This document shows, one piece after another, positions 9,688 through 18,638 of a stretch of 64,000 bases of DNA; positions within the stretch are counted from its first letter, which is position 1, and each line of letters opens with the position of its first letter. The position numbers were made by a program, and so were the translations under genes. The stretch spans positions 1,116,001 through 1,180,000 of the forward strand of contig JADJOI010000003.1 in NCBI GenBank assembly GCA_016713875.1. The letters are read 5' to 3'. Below the pieces are notes generated by a model. The model had not been told where the DNA came from and searched no databases. It saw only the letters and a program-made list of their open reading frames with translations. Source of the stretch: Flavobacteriales bacterium (GTDB taxonomy: Bacteria > Bacteroidota > Bacteroidia > Flavobacteriales_F > PHOS-HE28).

Positions 9688-12290
9688 ATGGACGCCAAAT
9701 TCTCACCCCGGGTCCGGGACGTCATCACCTTCAGTCGTGAGGAAGCCCTCCGGCTCGGGCACAATTACATCGGCATCGAGCACATCCTGCTCGGCCTCAT
9801 CCGCGAGGGCGAGGGCAATGCTGTGAAGATCCTCCACCACCTGGACGTGGACCTGGAGGAGCTGCGCCGCTCGGTGGAGGGCAGCATGGAGCCCGCCAGC
9901 GCGATGCGCCCGCCGGACAAGGACAAGATCACGCTGATCAAGCAGGCCGAGAAGATGCTGAAGATCACCTTTCTGGAGGCCAAGCTGTTCAAGAGCCCGC
10001 ACATCGACACTGAGCACCTGCTGCTCAGCATCCTGAAGGACGAGGACAACCTGGCCACCCGCACCCTGCACAAGTTCAACGTGGACTACGAGAGCGTGAA
10101 GAACGAAGTGGACGCCATCCTGGCCGGCGGCGGCCCTTCCCCGGCCTCCGGCTCATCCAAAGGGCCCAAGGCCCAGGGCCCGCAGAGCGCTGACGATGAT
10201 GACGAGGAGAGCGGCAGCGGCTATTCCGGTGGTCAGCGCAAACCCGCCGACAGCAAGAGCAAAACGCCGGTGCTGGACAACTTCGGCCGCGACCTCACCA
10301 AGCTGGCCGAGGACGGCAAGCTGGACCCCATCGTGGGCCGTGAGAAGGAGATCGAGCGCGTGAGCCAGGTGCTGAGCCGGCGCAAGAAGAACAACCCCGT
10401 GCTGATCGGCGAGCCCGGCGTGGGCAAGAGCGCCATCGCCGAGGGCCTCGCCCTGCGCATCATCCAGCGCAAGGTGAGCCGCGTGCTCTTTGGCAAGCGC
10501 ATCGTGGCGCTGGACATCGCCAGCCTTGTGGCCGGCACCAAGTACCGCGGCCAATTCGAGGAGCGCATGAAGGCCGTGATGAACGAGCTGGAGAACAGCC
10601 CGGACGTCATCCTTTTCATCGACGAGATCCACACCATCGTGGGCGCCGGCGGCGCCAGCGGCAGCCTCGACGCCAGCAACATGTTCAAGCCCGCCCTGGC
10701 GCGCGGTGAGATCCAGTGCATCGGCGCCACCACGCTGGACGAATACAGGCAGTACATCGAGAAGGACGGAGCCCTCGAGCGCCGTTTCCAGAAAGTGCTG
10801 GTGGAGCCCACGACCGTGGATGAGACCATCCAGATCCTCAACAACATCAAGGAGAAGTACGAGGACCACCACAACGTGAACTACACGCCCGAGGCGATCG
10901 AGGCCTGCGTGAAGCTCACCAACCGGTACATCACCGACCGTCACCTGCCGGACAAGGCCATCGACGCGCTGGACGAGGCGGGCAGTCGCGTGCACATCAG
11001 CAACATCGTGGTGCCCAAGAACATCCTGGAAGTGGAGGGCAAGATCGAGGAGGTGAAGGAGGAGAAGAACAAGGTGGTGCGCAGCCAGCGCTACGAGGAG
11101 GCCGCCAAGTTGCGCGACCGCGAGCGGCAGCTGCAGGAGGAGCTGGAGCGCGCCAAGAAGCAGTGGGAGGAGGAGAGCCGCACCCACCGCACCACCGTGA
11201 ACGAGGAGAACGTGGCCGAGGTGGTGGCCATGATGAGCGGCATCCCTGTGACGCGTATCGCCGAGAAGGAGAGCGGCAAGCTGCGGCGGATGAAGGAGGA
11301 GATGATGGGCAAGGTGATCGGCCAGGACGAGGCGGTGGGCAAGGTGGTGAAGGCCATCCAGCGCAATCGCGCCGGCCTGAAGGACCCCAACCGCCCCATC
11401 GGTTCGTTCATCTTCCTGGGCCCCACCGGCGTGGGCAAGACCCAGCTGGCCAAGGAACTGGCGCGGTACCTGTTCGACACCGAAGATGCGCTGGTGCGCG
11501 TCGACATGAGCGAGTACATGGAGAAGTTCTCCGTGAGCCGCCTGATCGGAGCACCTCCGGGCTACGTGGGCTACGAGGAGGGCGGACAGCTCACTGAGAA
11601 AGTGCGCCGTCGGCCTTACGCCATCATCCTGCTCGACGAGATCGAGAAGGCCCACCCCGATGTGTTCAACCTGCTGCTGCAAGCGCTCGATGACGGCAAG
11701 ATGACCGATAGCCTCGGCCGTCACATCGATTTCAAGAACACGATCATCATCATGACGTCGAACATCGGAGCGCGCGACCTGGCCGACTACGGCAAGGGCG
11801 TGGGCTTCGGCACCACCGCGCGCAGCGAGGCCCAGGAGGAGACCAATCGCGGCATCATCGAGAAGGCGCTCAAGAAGGCCTTCGCCCCGGAGTTCCTCAA
11901 CCGCATCGACGACATCATCATGTTCAACTCGCTCAAGCGGGAGGACATCCACAAGATCATCGACATCGAGCTGGGGCACCTCTACAAGCGCATCAGCGAG
12001 CTGGGCTACGAGCTGAAGCTCACCGATGAGGCCAAGGACTTCCTGGTGGAAAAGGGCTACGACGAGAAGTTCGGCGCACGCCCATTGAAGCGGGCCATCC
12101 AGAAATTCATCGAGGACCCGATGGCCGAGGAGATCATCAACCAGGCCATCGAGGAGGGCGACAAGATCGTCGTGGGCCTCAACAAGGAGAAGTCCGACGT
12201 GGCCATCAAGGTCACCAAGGGCAAGAAGAAAGTGGGCAAAGGGGAAGGCAGCAGCGACACCAAGGACCTGCCCCCGCCCCGGGCGAATAA
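9688..12290 (+). CDS. clpC: ATP-dependent Clp protease ATPase subunit ClpC (3' frameshift)
   Basis: About 867 residues. Domains: double Clp N domain (about 1-145), a Gly/Ser/acidic linker (150-190), AAA-1 with Walker A GEPGVGKSA and Walker B VILFIDEIHTI, a UVR-like coiled middle segment (RYEEAAKLRDRERQL), AAA-2 with GPTGVGKTQ and IILLDEIEKAHPD, and the D2-small domain. ClpC unfolds substrates for ClpP. The reading frame as given has no stop here. It runs 265 codons further to 13086, through a perfect terminator hairpin and antisense to the next gene. One extra base in the run CCCCCGCCCC (12271-12280) would give an ending ...DLPPPPGE and the TAA at 12288-12290, 20 bases before the hairpin. I take that as the true end. 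Confidence 0.9.
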
Positions 12291-12310
12291 GGGTTTTCTC
12301 CCATCATGCA

Positions 12311-12337
12311 GACCGGCCCGCCCCAAGCGGGCCGGTC
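12311..12337. terminator. Rho-independent terminator after clpC
   Basis: A perfect 11-bp stem (GACCGGCCCGC 12311-12321 with GCGGGCCGGTC 12327-12337) encloses a 5-base loop. It lies between the presumed clpC stop and the end of the convergent outer-membrane gene, and fits a bidirectional terminator. Confidence 0.8.
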
Positions 12338-12348
12338 CGCTTCGGCCC

Positions 12349-13023
12349 CTACCACTCGCCTCGGTCGGCGCTCTTGCGGAAGCGGGTGCTGAAGCCCAGG
12401 CCCACCGTGAGGAAGCCATAGGGCGGCCCTTCGGCCTGCACCGTGCGGCCCGGGAAGCTCTCCAGCCCGAACTTGTCCGGGCTCAGCGTCTGCTCGTCCT
12501 GCTCGTAGCCCACCTGCACGCCGAAGGCCAGGTTGTCCGTGGCATGCAGGTAGAAGGTGAACTGGCCGCCCCAGTGCAAACCCGAGGCCTTCACGGTGCG
12601 CCGCTCCCCCACCCCGCTGCTGGTGTAGTGGTAGTCGGACAGGCCAGCCTTGGCGGCGAACTCCACGAAGGTGCGGCCGCCGGTGTACTTCTCCCATTGC
12701 AGCTTGCCGAACCAGGTGGCACGGACGATCTCGCCGCTGATGCTCTGCGGGGCGAAGGAGCGCTCCTCCAGCCCGAACCAGGTGGCCCGGCCGCCCACGC
12801 CCACGCACAGCCCCTTCCAGAACGGATATTGGGCACAGAGGTCGAAACCGCCCACGCTCTCGGTGAGGTCGTTGAACAAGGGCAGGCCCACCGGGACCGG
12901 CAACACCAGCGTGCCCTTCAGAGTGAACGACGGCTCGGGCAGGGGTTGGCGCTTTTGCGCGGCGGCGTTCAGCGCGCCTGCGGCAGCGGCGACCAGCAAG
13001 AGCGTATGCACCCGGCGTGTCAT
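12349..13023 (-). CDS. Outer-membrane beta-barrel-like protein
   Basis: 224 residues from the ATG at 13023; a longer open frame reaches 13197 but has no signal peptide. The signal peptide is MTRRVHTLLLVAAAAGALNAAAQ. The rest alternates short hydrophobic/aromatic strands with polar turns (TFVEFAAKAGLSDYHY, GGQFTFYLHATDNLAFGVQVGY, GFLTVGLGFSTRF) and ends in a strand, as in small porin-fold proteins of Bacteroidota. No specific family is recognised. The start overlaps the stop of the upstream gene (ATGA), so the two are translationally coupled. It is convergent with clpC. Confidence 0.7.
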   Translation of the reverse strand: MTRRVHTLLLVAAAAGALNAAAQKRQPLPEPSFTLKGTLVLPVPVGLPLFNDLTESVGGFDLCAQYPFWKGLCVGVGGRATWFGLEERSFAPQSISGEIVRATWFGKLQWEKYTGGRTFVEFAAKAGLSDYHYTSSGVGERRTVKASGLHWGGQFTFYLHATDNLAFGVQVGYEQDEQTLSPDKFGLESFPGRTVQAEGPPYGFLTVGLGFSTRFRKSADRGEW

Positions 13024-13394
13024 CCCTGGGCGAGCCGGAAGCGGCGGATGGTTCGTTGGGTATCCGAGGCCATCTGCAGATGGTAGACCCCGTCGGCACG
13101 GGCATCCAGCGGTAGCTCCACGGCGTGGTCGCCCGCTTGCAAGGGCTGGTCGGGCCAGCGGTGCAGCTCGTGGTGCGACTGGTCGAGCAGGGCCCACGAC
13201 ATCGACCGGGCCTGGGGCATGCGCACCTGCACCAGCAGGCGGGCCGGGTGATAGGCCACCTGCAGCCCGATGAGCTCGGCATGGCCCGCCACGGGAAGGT
13301 CATGCCGCACCACCCGGTCGCGGAAGCGCCGCAAGAGCACCAGCAACAGGAGGATGCTCAGGGTGATGGTGAGGGCGATGCGCAGGTTCTCCAT
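13020..13394 (-). CDS. Small single-pass membrane protein, unknown
   Basis: 124 residues. An N-terminal membrane helix (about 4-22, TITLSILLLLVLL) is followed by Arg-rich residues and an extended domain with many short strands. The positive-inside rule is ambiguous. No family recognised. Its stop overlaps the ATG of the outer-membrane gene by the ATGA arrangement, and it starts 12 bases after the DUF493 gene ends on the same strand. The three genes DUF493 - this - barrel protein therefore probably form one operon. Confidence 0.6.
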   Translation of the reverse strand: MENLRIALTITLSILLLLVLLRRFRDRVVRHDLPVAGHAELIGLQVAYHPARLLVQVRMPQARSMSWALLDQSHHELHRWPDQPLQAGDHAVELPLDARADGVYHLQMASDTQRTIRRFRLAQG

Positions 13395-13406
13395 GGCACG
13401 GAACGG

Positions 13407-13682
13407 TCACAGCACGATGAGACCAGGGATGACCGAGGCGCGGTCGTAGCGCTCCACCACTTCGTTCGCGCTCATCATCACCTCGGTGACGGTGAGGCTG
13501 AGGTACTTGCCCCCGGTGGAGTACTTGCGCAGAAGCTCCGCCTCGGGCGGGAACAGGGCGGTGACAGCGGCCAAGCGGTCGGCGTCGGGCTCGAAGATGA
13601 ACTTGTACATGTACACCGAGGGCCACTCGTGCACTTGGTCCAGCCGTTGCCGGAGCCGCTCCTTCACTTCTTCGCTCAGCAT
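13407..13682 (-). CDS. DUF493 (YbeD-like) domain protein
   Basis: 91 residues from the ATG at 13682. The ferredoxin-like alpha/beta pattern of the DUF493 family is visible: YKFIFEPDADRLAAVTALFP, then GKYLSLTVTEVMMSANEVVERYDRAS. In E. coli the family member is YbeD, whose function remains vague. The 12-base leader after a perfect TACCTTTG box supports this start. Confidence 0.82.
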   Translation of the reverse strand: MLSEEVKERLRQRLDQVHEWPSVYMYKFIFEPDADRLAAVTALFPPEAELLRKYSTGGKYLSLTVTEVMMSANEVVERYDRASVIPGLIVL

Positions 13683-13694
13683 GCGCGTACCTTG

Positions 13695-13702
13695 CAAAGG
13701 TA
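13695..13702 (-). promoter_or_regulatory. -7 box (TACCTTTG) of the DUF493 operon
   Basis: A perfect TAnnTTTG on the minus strand, 12 bases before the ATG. It forms part of the near-palindrome TACCTTGCAAAGGTA (13688-13702), which also gives a TACCTTG on the plus strand facing the gene at 13760. Confidence 0.6.
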
Positions 13703-13759
13703 GCCCCGGCCCGGCGATCGAACCGATCGGCACGTGACGTGTACAGGGCTGCGGAACCC

Positions 13760-14848
13760 ATGCGTGCCCTTCCTCTCCTCGTGCTGCTCACCCTGGCCGG
13801 TCGGGCCATCGGCCAGGCCGCGCCGGCGCTGCCGGCCCCGGCCAACAACCTGCAGGGACCGTGGAACGAGCGCGACCTCTTGCGCAACAGCAACGCGTGG
13901 AACAACGCGGTGAACGAGCGGCCCGCCGATGCTTCGGCGCGCTACCAGTGGTACCAGAACGAACGGCAGGCCGCGCTGGTGAGGGGCAACGGACGGATCA
14001 CCGCCACCGACGACGCCCGGCTGGAAGAGGCCGCCGACGAGTTGGAGCGCCTCGCACCGGCCAGTGTCGATGCCCATCTCGCCGCCTATTACCAGCACTT
14101 CCCGGAGGCCTCGGCCTTCGCCTCGCTGGACGCTGCGCTCGCGCTGGACCGCGCTGCCCCCGACCTGGTGGTGCCCCGGATGACACGGGCCCTACATCAA
14201 GGCGATGCCGCAGCCCTGCGGACAGCGGCCGTGGAGCTGCGCGACCGAGGGCTGGTGGCTACGGGCCTGGTGCTGATGGCCGAGGACCTCTTGGCCTCCG
14301 TGGACCGCGGCGGCGTACTGCTGCTGGGCGGTGAACTCGACGCCTACCCCGTGATCGCGGCGCAGCAGCACGACGGTCGACGCACGGACGTGCTGGTGGT
14401 GGACGCCCGCCTGCTGGCCGTTGCCGACTACCGGGCCCGCGTGTGGCGCGAGGCCGGTGCCACGGGCACAGCACCGGGCACCGTGCAAGCCGTGGTGAAC
14501 GCCCTTCCGCAGGCCACCGCCCGCCCGGTGCATCTGGCCCTGAGCCTGCCGGCCGAACTGCTGTCCCCCTGGCACGACCGGTCGGCGCTCACCGGCCTCA
14601 CCCTGCGCGCCGGCGGCAGCGGCGAACCCATCGCCGAGCTGGCCGCCCGGTGGCAACGCATGCACCGCACCGCCGAGGCCGGACCGCTGTCGTGGAACTA
14701 CCTCGTGGCCGGCAGCGTCCTGCTGCGCCATTACCGCGCCGTGAACGACGAGGCGGGCATGGCCCGCACCGAGCAGGAGCTGCACCGCCTGGCGGAGCGC
14801 ATCGGGGCCACGAACGAACTCTACCGGCTGGGCGTGCTGCCGCATTGA
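13760..14848 (+). CDS. Secreted helical protein upstream of sigma factor, unknown
   Basis: 362 residues from the ATG at 13760 (seven codons inside a longer frame), chosen because a signal peptide starts here (MRALPLLVLLTLAGRAIGQA). The mature protein is Ala/Leu/Arg rich and largely helical, TPR-like. A central stretch, LLLGGELDAYPVIAAQQ...RTDVLVVDARLL, resembles the GD.DTYP...Q...G.R.DV.V.N..LL motif found in DUF2723-type membrane proteins and other Bacteroidota proteins; this is an impression, not an assignment. Its stop is 2 bases before the ECF sigma factor start, so it shares the operon and may be linked to envelope stress sensing. Confidence 0.6.
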   Translation: MRALPLLVLLTLAGRAIGQAAPALPAPANNLQGPWNERDLLRNSNAWNNAVNERPADASARYQWYQNERQAALVRGNGRITATDDARLEEAADELERLAPASVDAHLAAYYQHFPEASAFASLDAALALDRAAPDLVVPRMTRALHQGDAAALRTAAVELRDRGLVATGLVLMAEDLLASVDRGGVLLLGGELDAYPVIAAQQHDGRRTDVLVVDARLLAVADYRARVWREAGATGTAPGTVQAVVNALPQATARPVHLALSLPAELLSPWHDRSALTGLTLRAGGSGEPIAELAARWQRMHRTAEAGPLSWNYLVAGSVLLRHYRAVNDEAGMARTEQELHRLAERIGATNELYRLGVLPH

Positions 14849-14850
14849 CC

Positions 14851-15456
14851 ATGGGCTCCCTCTTCGGCACCGATCGGCGGAGCGCCAGCGACGAGCGCCT
14901 CATGGAGCTCGTGGTGCGCGGCGATGAGCGCGCTTTCGCCGAGCTGTACGACCGCTACCACGGCCGCGTGCTGAACTACTTCCACCGCATGCTGTGGAGC
15001 GACCGCGAACGGGCGCAGGACATGCTGCAGGACCTGTTCGCCAAGCTGGCACAGCGGCCGGACCAGTACGACCCGGGCCGGCCGTTCCGCACCTGGTTGT
15101 TCAGCGTGGCCAACAACATGTGCAAGAACGAGTACCGCCGCGAGGAGGTGCGCCGCGCGGCGGTGCCCGAGCTGCGGCACAACGGCCGCGCAGTGCAGGA
15201 GCCGCACGCCGGCGAGGCCGTGGACCGGGCCCACTTCCGGCGGCGGCTGAACGAGGAGCTCGACCGGTTGGACCCCGACCAGAAGGCCACCTTCGTGATG
15301 CGGTACGAGGAGGACCTGGCCATCAAGGAGATCGCGCTGGCTTTCGGCATCTCCGAAGGCACCGTGAAGAGCCGCCTGTTCTACACCCTGAAGAAACTGG
15401 CCGACCGCCTCAAGGAGTTCGGCCCGATGCCCCTTCCCCACCATGGACGCGCGTGA
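14851..15456 (+). CDS. ECF-family RNA polymerase sigma factor
   Basis: 201 residues. Sigma-2 region: ELYDRYHGRVLNYFHRML and DMLQDLFAKLAQRPDQYDPGR (about 27-75, the DxxQ-type core-binding helix), then RTWLFSVANNMCKNEYRR. Sigma-4 region (about 135-195): a helix-turn-helix KEIALAFGISEGTVKSRLFY that contacts the -35 region. The ATG at 14851 begins 2 bases after the preceding stop. The 3' end overlaps the next gene by 14 bases, so this is a cotranscribed sigma/anti-sigma pair. An open frame further upstream (from 14443) is only a shadow. Confidence 0.9.
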   Translation: MGSLFGTDRRSASDERLMELVVRGDERAFAELYDRYHGRVLNYFHRMLWSDRERAQDMLQDLFAKLAQRPDQYDPGRPFRTWLFSVANNMCKNEYRREEVRRAAVPELRHNGRAVQEPHAGEAVDRAHFRRRLNEELDRLDPDQKATFVMRYEEDLAIKEIALAFGISEGTVKSRLFYTLKKLADRLKEFGPMPLPHHGRA

Positions 15457-16318
15457 GCGATACGACCCCGAGGACCTGGAGGCGCTGTTGAGCGAACGCG
15501 CCTTCGACGAGCTGCTGGCCGAGGAGCGGGCCTTCGTGCTGCGGCATGTGGCCGACCGCGCCGAGTACGAAACGCTGCGCGCCACCCTGGCCCAGGTGCG
15601 GGCGGAAGGGCGCCCCGGCCCGCCTGTTGCCGCCGATCCGGAGGTGCGAGACCGGGTGCTGGCGGCCTTCCGCGACGCCCGCCGTCCCGCCTGGCGGATC
15701 TGGCTCAACAGCGTGGGCACCTGGCTGGCGCCCCCCAGCCCCGCGCAGTACTGGCGTCCGGTGCTGGCCTTCGGCACCCTGGCGCTGCTGATCGCCGTGG
15801 GCGTGGCCCTGTGGATGCCGCCGCCGGGGCTGGAACAGGAAGGTCTCGCCGAGTTGAAGCCGGTGGCCCTCCCCACCAAGCCGGAACAGCCCGCGCGCTC
15901 CGAGCAGCCCGCCGTGGAGCCCCTGGAGGAACAGAAGACCACCACTACAGGCGTGATGACCGTTGAGCCGACACTGACCGACCACAGTGGTGCGGGCCTC
16001 ACCAGCGAAGCGTTGGCAGAGGTGCCGACGACCGCGGAGGATGCTGTGACCGGGGTGGCGAACGCCGACTTGGAGTCCCCCGCGGAGGACCTGGCCTTCT
16101 CCCGGCAGGCCGCCACCGCTCCGGCCACCACGGCTACGCTGGGTGATGTGAAGCAGGAAATGGACCAAGAGCCCGGCTATTCGCGCGAGGTCACCGCCGC
16201 GGAGGTCGCATCGAAGGCCAAGGCTCGTCGCAAAGCCTCGGAGCCCGGCGGTGAAGCCTCTGCTTCCCTGGGCGGGACGAACGCCGACCTGCGGAGCCTG
16301 ATGCGCGCCGCGTGGTGA
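15443..16318 (+). CDS. Putative anti-sigma factor, single-pass membrane protein
   Basis: 291 residues. A cytoplasmic helical N-terminus (about 1-90, DPEDLEALLSERAFDELLAEE) may bind the sigma factor. One membrane helix lies at about 109-126 (VLAFGTLALLIAVGVALWM). The periplasmic part is long, of low complexity and rich in Thr, Ala, Glu and Pro. The topology and the 14-base overlap with the ECF sigma gene fit an anti-sigma factor, but the classical zinc-binding HxxxCxxC motif is absent. No known anti-sigma family could be recognised by eye, so the role rests on context. Confidence 0.65.
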   Translation: MDARERYDPEDLEALLSERAFDELLAEERAFVLRHVADRAEYETLRATLAQVRAEGRPGPPVAADPEVRDRVLAAFRDARRPAWRIWLNSVGTWLAPPSPAQYWRPVLAFGTLALLIAVGVALWMPPPGLEQEGLAELKPVALPTKPEQPARSEQPAVEPLEEQKTTTTGVMTVEPTLTDHSGAGLTSEALAEVPTTAEDAVTGVANADLESPAEDLAFSRQAATAPATTATLGDVKQEMDQEPGYSREVTAAEVASKAKARRKASEPGGEASASLGGTNADLRSLMRAAW

Positions 16319-16321
16319 GGG

Positions 16322-16648
16322 CTATTCGATCGTGAAGCGCTGGGTGAGGTCGAGATCGCGCGCCTTCACGCTCAGGACCATGTCCCCCTTCGGGAAGAGG
16401 CCCTTGTCCAGCACGCGGACGAGCTCATTGCGCAGGGCGCGGCCCTCTTCGCGGTAGAGCAGCAGGCCGTTGGCGTCGGCGATCTGCAGCACCACGCGTC
16501 CGATGCGGCGTTCGGCCGCCAGATGGAGGCGGATAAGGCCGGAAGCGCGGCTGCATTCCACACGTGCCGAGCCGGTGTGCTCGCCACCGCCCGCGCGGGC
16601 GCTGAGGCCGGAACCCAACAGCAGCAAGGCCAGAAGAAGGGTGCGCAT
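16322..16648 (-). CDS. Small secreted protein
   Basis: 108 residues: a signal peptide (MRTLLLALLLLGSGLSARA) and one small beta-rich domain. The pattern VVLQIADANGLLLYREEG...LDKGLFPKGDMVLSVKARDLDLTQRFTIE is reminiscent of the Ig-like fold of T9SS C-terminal domains but lacks the PNP motif. A perfect TACTTTTG -7 box lies four bases upstream of the ATG, supporting the start and suggesting a leaderless message. It is convergent with the anti-sigma gene (3 bases apart). Confidence 0.6.
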   Translation of the reverse strand: MRTLLLALLLLGSGLSARAGGGEHTGSARVECSRASGLIRLHLAAERRIGRVVLQIADANGLLLYREEGRALRNELVRVLDKGLFPKGDMVLSVKARDLDLTQRFTIE

Positions 16649-16652
16649 GCGG

Positions 16653-16660
16653 CAAAAGTA
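16653..16660 (-). promoter_or_regulatory. -7 box (TACTTTTG), leaderless arrangement
   Basis: A perfect TAnnTTTG on the minus strand, followed by CCGC and then the ATG at 16648. Transcription would begin at or next to the start codon. Confidence 0.6.
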
Positions 16661-16693
16661 GGCGCCGCTCCGGCCGGATCCAAATCCCCGAAC

Positions 16694-17680
16694 TCAGGGC
16701 TCCCAGCGCCGCACGTAGCCCGACTCGAGCAGGCGATGGCCGGACGCGTCGCTTACCGCGTAGGTGAAGCCGTTGTAGATGCTGAAGGCCCCGAAGGCGC
16801 CATCCGCGCGCAGGGCGAGGAAGCCCACCTGATGGCCGTCGATGTTGCCCGAGCGGCGCACGATGCGGTCCACGGCCTGGCGGCAGGCCTCGGTGGGGTC
16901 CATCCCCTGGCGCATGAGCTCCACCACGGTGTGGCTGCCGGCGACCCGGATGACAAGCTCGCCCGTGCCGGTGGCGCAGGCGGCACCCACCTCACCATCC
17001 ACGAAGAGGCCGGCACCGATGATGGGGCTGTCGCCCACCCGGCCGTGGATCTTGTAGGCCATGCCGCTGGTGGTGCAGCTGCCGGCCAGGCGTCCCTGCA
17101 CATCCACGGCGAGCTGACCGATGGTGTCGTGGTTCTCGATGTTCGCCACGGGCTTGTACTCGCTCTTCACCGCCCACTCCTTCCACTCGGCCTGCACCCC
17201 GGGCAGGGTGATGCGGCGATCGGTGAAGCCGTTCTCACGGGCCCAGCGTTCGGCGCCTTCGCCCACCAGCATCACATGCGGGGTGCGTTCCATGACGGCC
17301 CTTGCGATGCGCACGGGGTTGGCGAAGTGCTCCACGAAGGCGACGCTGCCGGCCCGGCCGTCGTGGTCCTGCACACAGGCATCGAGGGTCACATGGCCGT
17401 CGCGGTCGGGCCGCCCGCCCTGGCCCACACTGCGGTTGGTGAGGTCGTTCTCCACCACGGCCACGCCTTCCACCACGGCGTCGAGCACCGAGCCGCCCGC
17501 GCCCAACACCTGCCAGGCCTTGCTGTTGGCGTCGAGGCCATGGTCCCAGGTGCTGATGACGACCGGCGAGCCGGGGGCCGGAGGCGTTGAACGGGCTGCG
17601 GCCGGGCGGGCCCAAGGCACCGCCGCAGCCACTGCGGCCGTGGAGGTGATCCGCAGGAAGCGGCGGCGGTCGTTGTCCAT
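16694..17680 (-). CDS. Glycosylasparaginase (N4-(beta-N-acetylglucosaminyl)-L-asparaginase)
   Basis: 328 residues from the ATG at 17680. N-terminal nucleophile hydrolase that cleaves the GlcNAc-Asn bond of N-glycopeptides, or isoaspartyl bonds in relatives. The nucleophile Thr186 is in NHDTIGQLAVD and would be exposed by autocleavage before it. The beta-subunit motifs KIHGRVGDSPIIGAGLF and ATGTGELVIR match the family closely. A twin-arginine signal (DRRRFLRI followed by an Ala-rich h-region) indicates export of the folded enzyme by Tat. It fits with the mannosidases and ROK kinase located 4-13 kb away as part of N-glycan breakdown. On the upstream side, TTTCTTTG six bases before the ATG may be a weak -7 box. 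Confidence 0.92.
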   Translation of the reverse strand: MDNDRRRFLRITSTAAVAAAVPWARPAAARSTPPAPGSPVVISTWDHGLDANSKAWQVLGAGGSVLDAVVEGVAVVENDLTNRSVGQGGRPDRDGHVTLDACVQDHDGRAGSVAFVEHFANPVRIARAVMERTPHVMLVGEGAERWARENGFTDRRITLPGVQAEWKEWAVKSEYKPVANIENHDTIGQLAVDVQGRLAGSCTTSGMAYKIHGRVGDSPIIGAGLFVDGEVGAACATGTGELVIRVAGSHTVVELMRQGMDPTEACRQAVDRIVRRSGNIDGHQVGFLALRADGAFGAFSIYNGFTYAVSDASGHRLLESGYVRRWEP

Positions 17681-17698
17681 CGGTGACAAAGAAAAGAG

Positions 17699-17724
17699 AA
17701 AGGCCCTGCCGAAGCAGGGCCTTT
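17699..17724 (-). terminator. Rho-independent terminator
   Basis: A perfect 11-bp stem AAAGGCCCTGC / GCAGGGCCTTT (17699-17709 with 17714-17724) has a 4-base loop. Read leftward it is followed by TTCTCTTTTC. It ends the unit 18333-17744. Confidence 0.8.
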
Positions 17725-17743
17725 CCCCAAGAAGGTCGTAGGC

Positions 17744-17974
17744 TTAGTGGGCCACCACGATGCGCTCGCTGAAACGCTTGCCATCGAGTTCCACCGTCAC
17801 GGTGTAGGCACCGTTGTTCAGGTCGCTCGCGTCGAACTGGTAGATGCGACGGTTCACTTCGGCCAGGCGGTCGCTGTTCACCAGCTTGCCAGCGAGGTCG
17901 GTGATCGTCACAAGAGCGGTAGTTTCGACGATATCGAGCGCACGGTGCGACTCAGCCGCAGTGCGAAGAATCAT
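17744..17974 (-). CDS. Fragment of a T9SS-type C-terminal domain
   Basis: 76 residues. ALVTITDLAGKLV...RIYQFDASDLNNGAYTVTVELDGKRFSERIVVAH is the second half of a Por-type (T9SS type A-like) sorting domain. The first strand with the PNP motif and any cargo domain are missing. The ATG overlaps the stop of the upstream secreted protein (ATGA), so it may be translated by coupling. More likely it is the remnant of a larger exported protein whose front part was replaced by the AT-richer segment upstream. Confidence 0.5.
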   Translation of the reverse strand: MILRTAAESHRALDIVETTALVTITDLAGKLVNSDRLAEVNRRIYQFDASDLNNGAYTVTVELDGKRFSERIVVAH

Positions 17975-18333
17975 GTGAAGTCAATCCGAGCGTTCCATAG
18001 GTTCCCATGGAACCAAACTCCGGTACCCGCGCAGGCCCCAGGAACGGTTGCTGGCGACCACACGTTCCCACCACACGTCCAAGTACTGAGCGTGGTTCCA
18101 CCCAAGGAAACGTAAACATTAACGATTACTCGTCCAGCTGGCGCAGTGTAGTTAAGGGTACCATTTGCCGCAAGATTGAGCGTTACTGTTGTCGCCTTCG
18201 AAGCACAGCTGGTAGCATGAAGGACCTGGACGGAATATGAACAGGTGGTTGCGTTCGTCAAGGACAAGGCACTCTGACCACTGACTGCCAGAGACAGCAA
18301 TGTGGTACTTAGGAAAACAGCGATGAACTTCAT
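17971..18333 (-). CDS. Small secreted Cys-containing protein, unknown
   Basis: 120 residues from the ATG at 18333 (17 codons inside a longer frame). Signal peptide MKFIAVFLSTTLLSLAVSGQS. The mature part is short, Thr/Ser/Ala rich and beta-like, with six cysteines (TTCSYSVQV, ATSCASKA, STWTCGGN, PGACAGTG). No family recognised. GC content is clearly below that of neighbouring genes. A good promoter (TTGG-N19-TACATTTG) precedes it. Its stop overlaps the start of the T9SS domain fragment, which might once have been its own C-terminus. Confidence 0.6.
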   Translation of the reverse strand: MKFIAVFLSTTLLSLAVSGQSALSLTNATTCSYSVQVLHATSCASKATTVTLNLAANGTLNYTAPAGRVIVNVYVSLGGTTLSTWTCGGNVWSPATVPGACAGTGVWFHGNLWNARIDFT

Positions 18334-18353
18334 GGTTTGGTGGTTTGGATAAT

Positions 18354-18384
18354 CAAATGTACGCTGCCAACGAACAGCGTCCAA
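18354..18384 (-). promoter_or_regulatory. Promoter (-33 TTGG, -7 TACATTTG)
   Basis: On the minus strand TTGG (18384-18381) and a perfect TACATTTG (18361-18354) are 19 bases apart. The ATG at 18333 follows 20 bases after the -7 box. Confidence 0.65.
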
Positions 18385-18638
18385 GAACTCACTGATGGTC
18401 GAGCTATGGCACTTGCCCTCGGATGACCGTCCGGAATAGCAAGATTAAATGAATTGCGCAGGTCCTCAGCACCCAGAGGAAGCACCACCTCCTTGACAAC
18501 GCCAGCAGGTAGTCAAATGCACCCTTCAAGTGGCTTCAGCGCGCTGACGGTCATCTTCCAATGGGCTGAGCGCCCTACTTAGGAATGCCCCAGGCTTGTG
18601 AGGTGGTGGAATACGGGGTCGCCTAATAAAAACTCTGT

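Noticed and set aside
10153..11979. 608-codon minus-strand open frame opposite clpC
   Set aside because: Antisense shadow of the conserved ClpC domains; no family features.
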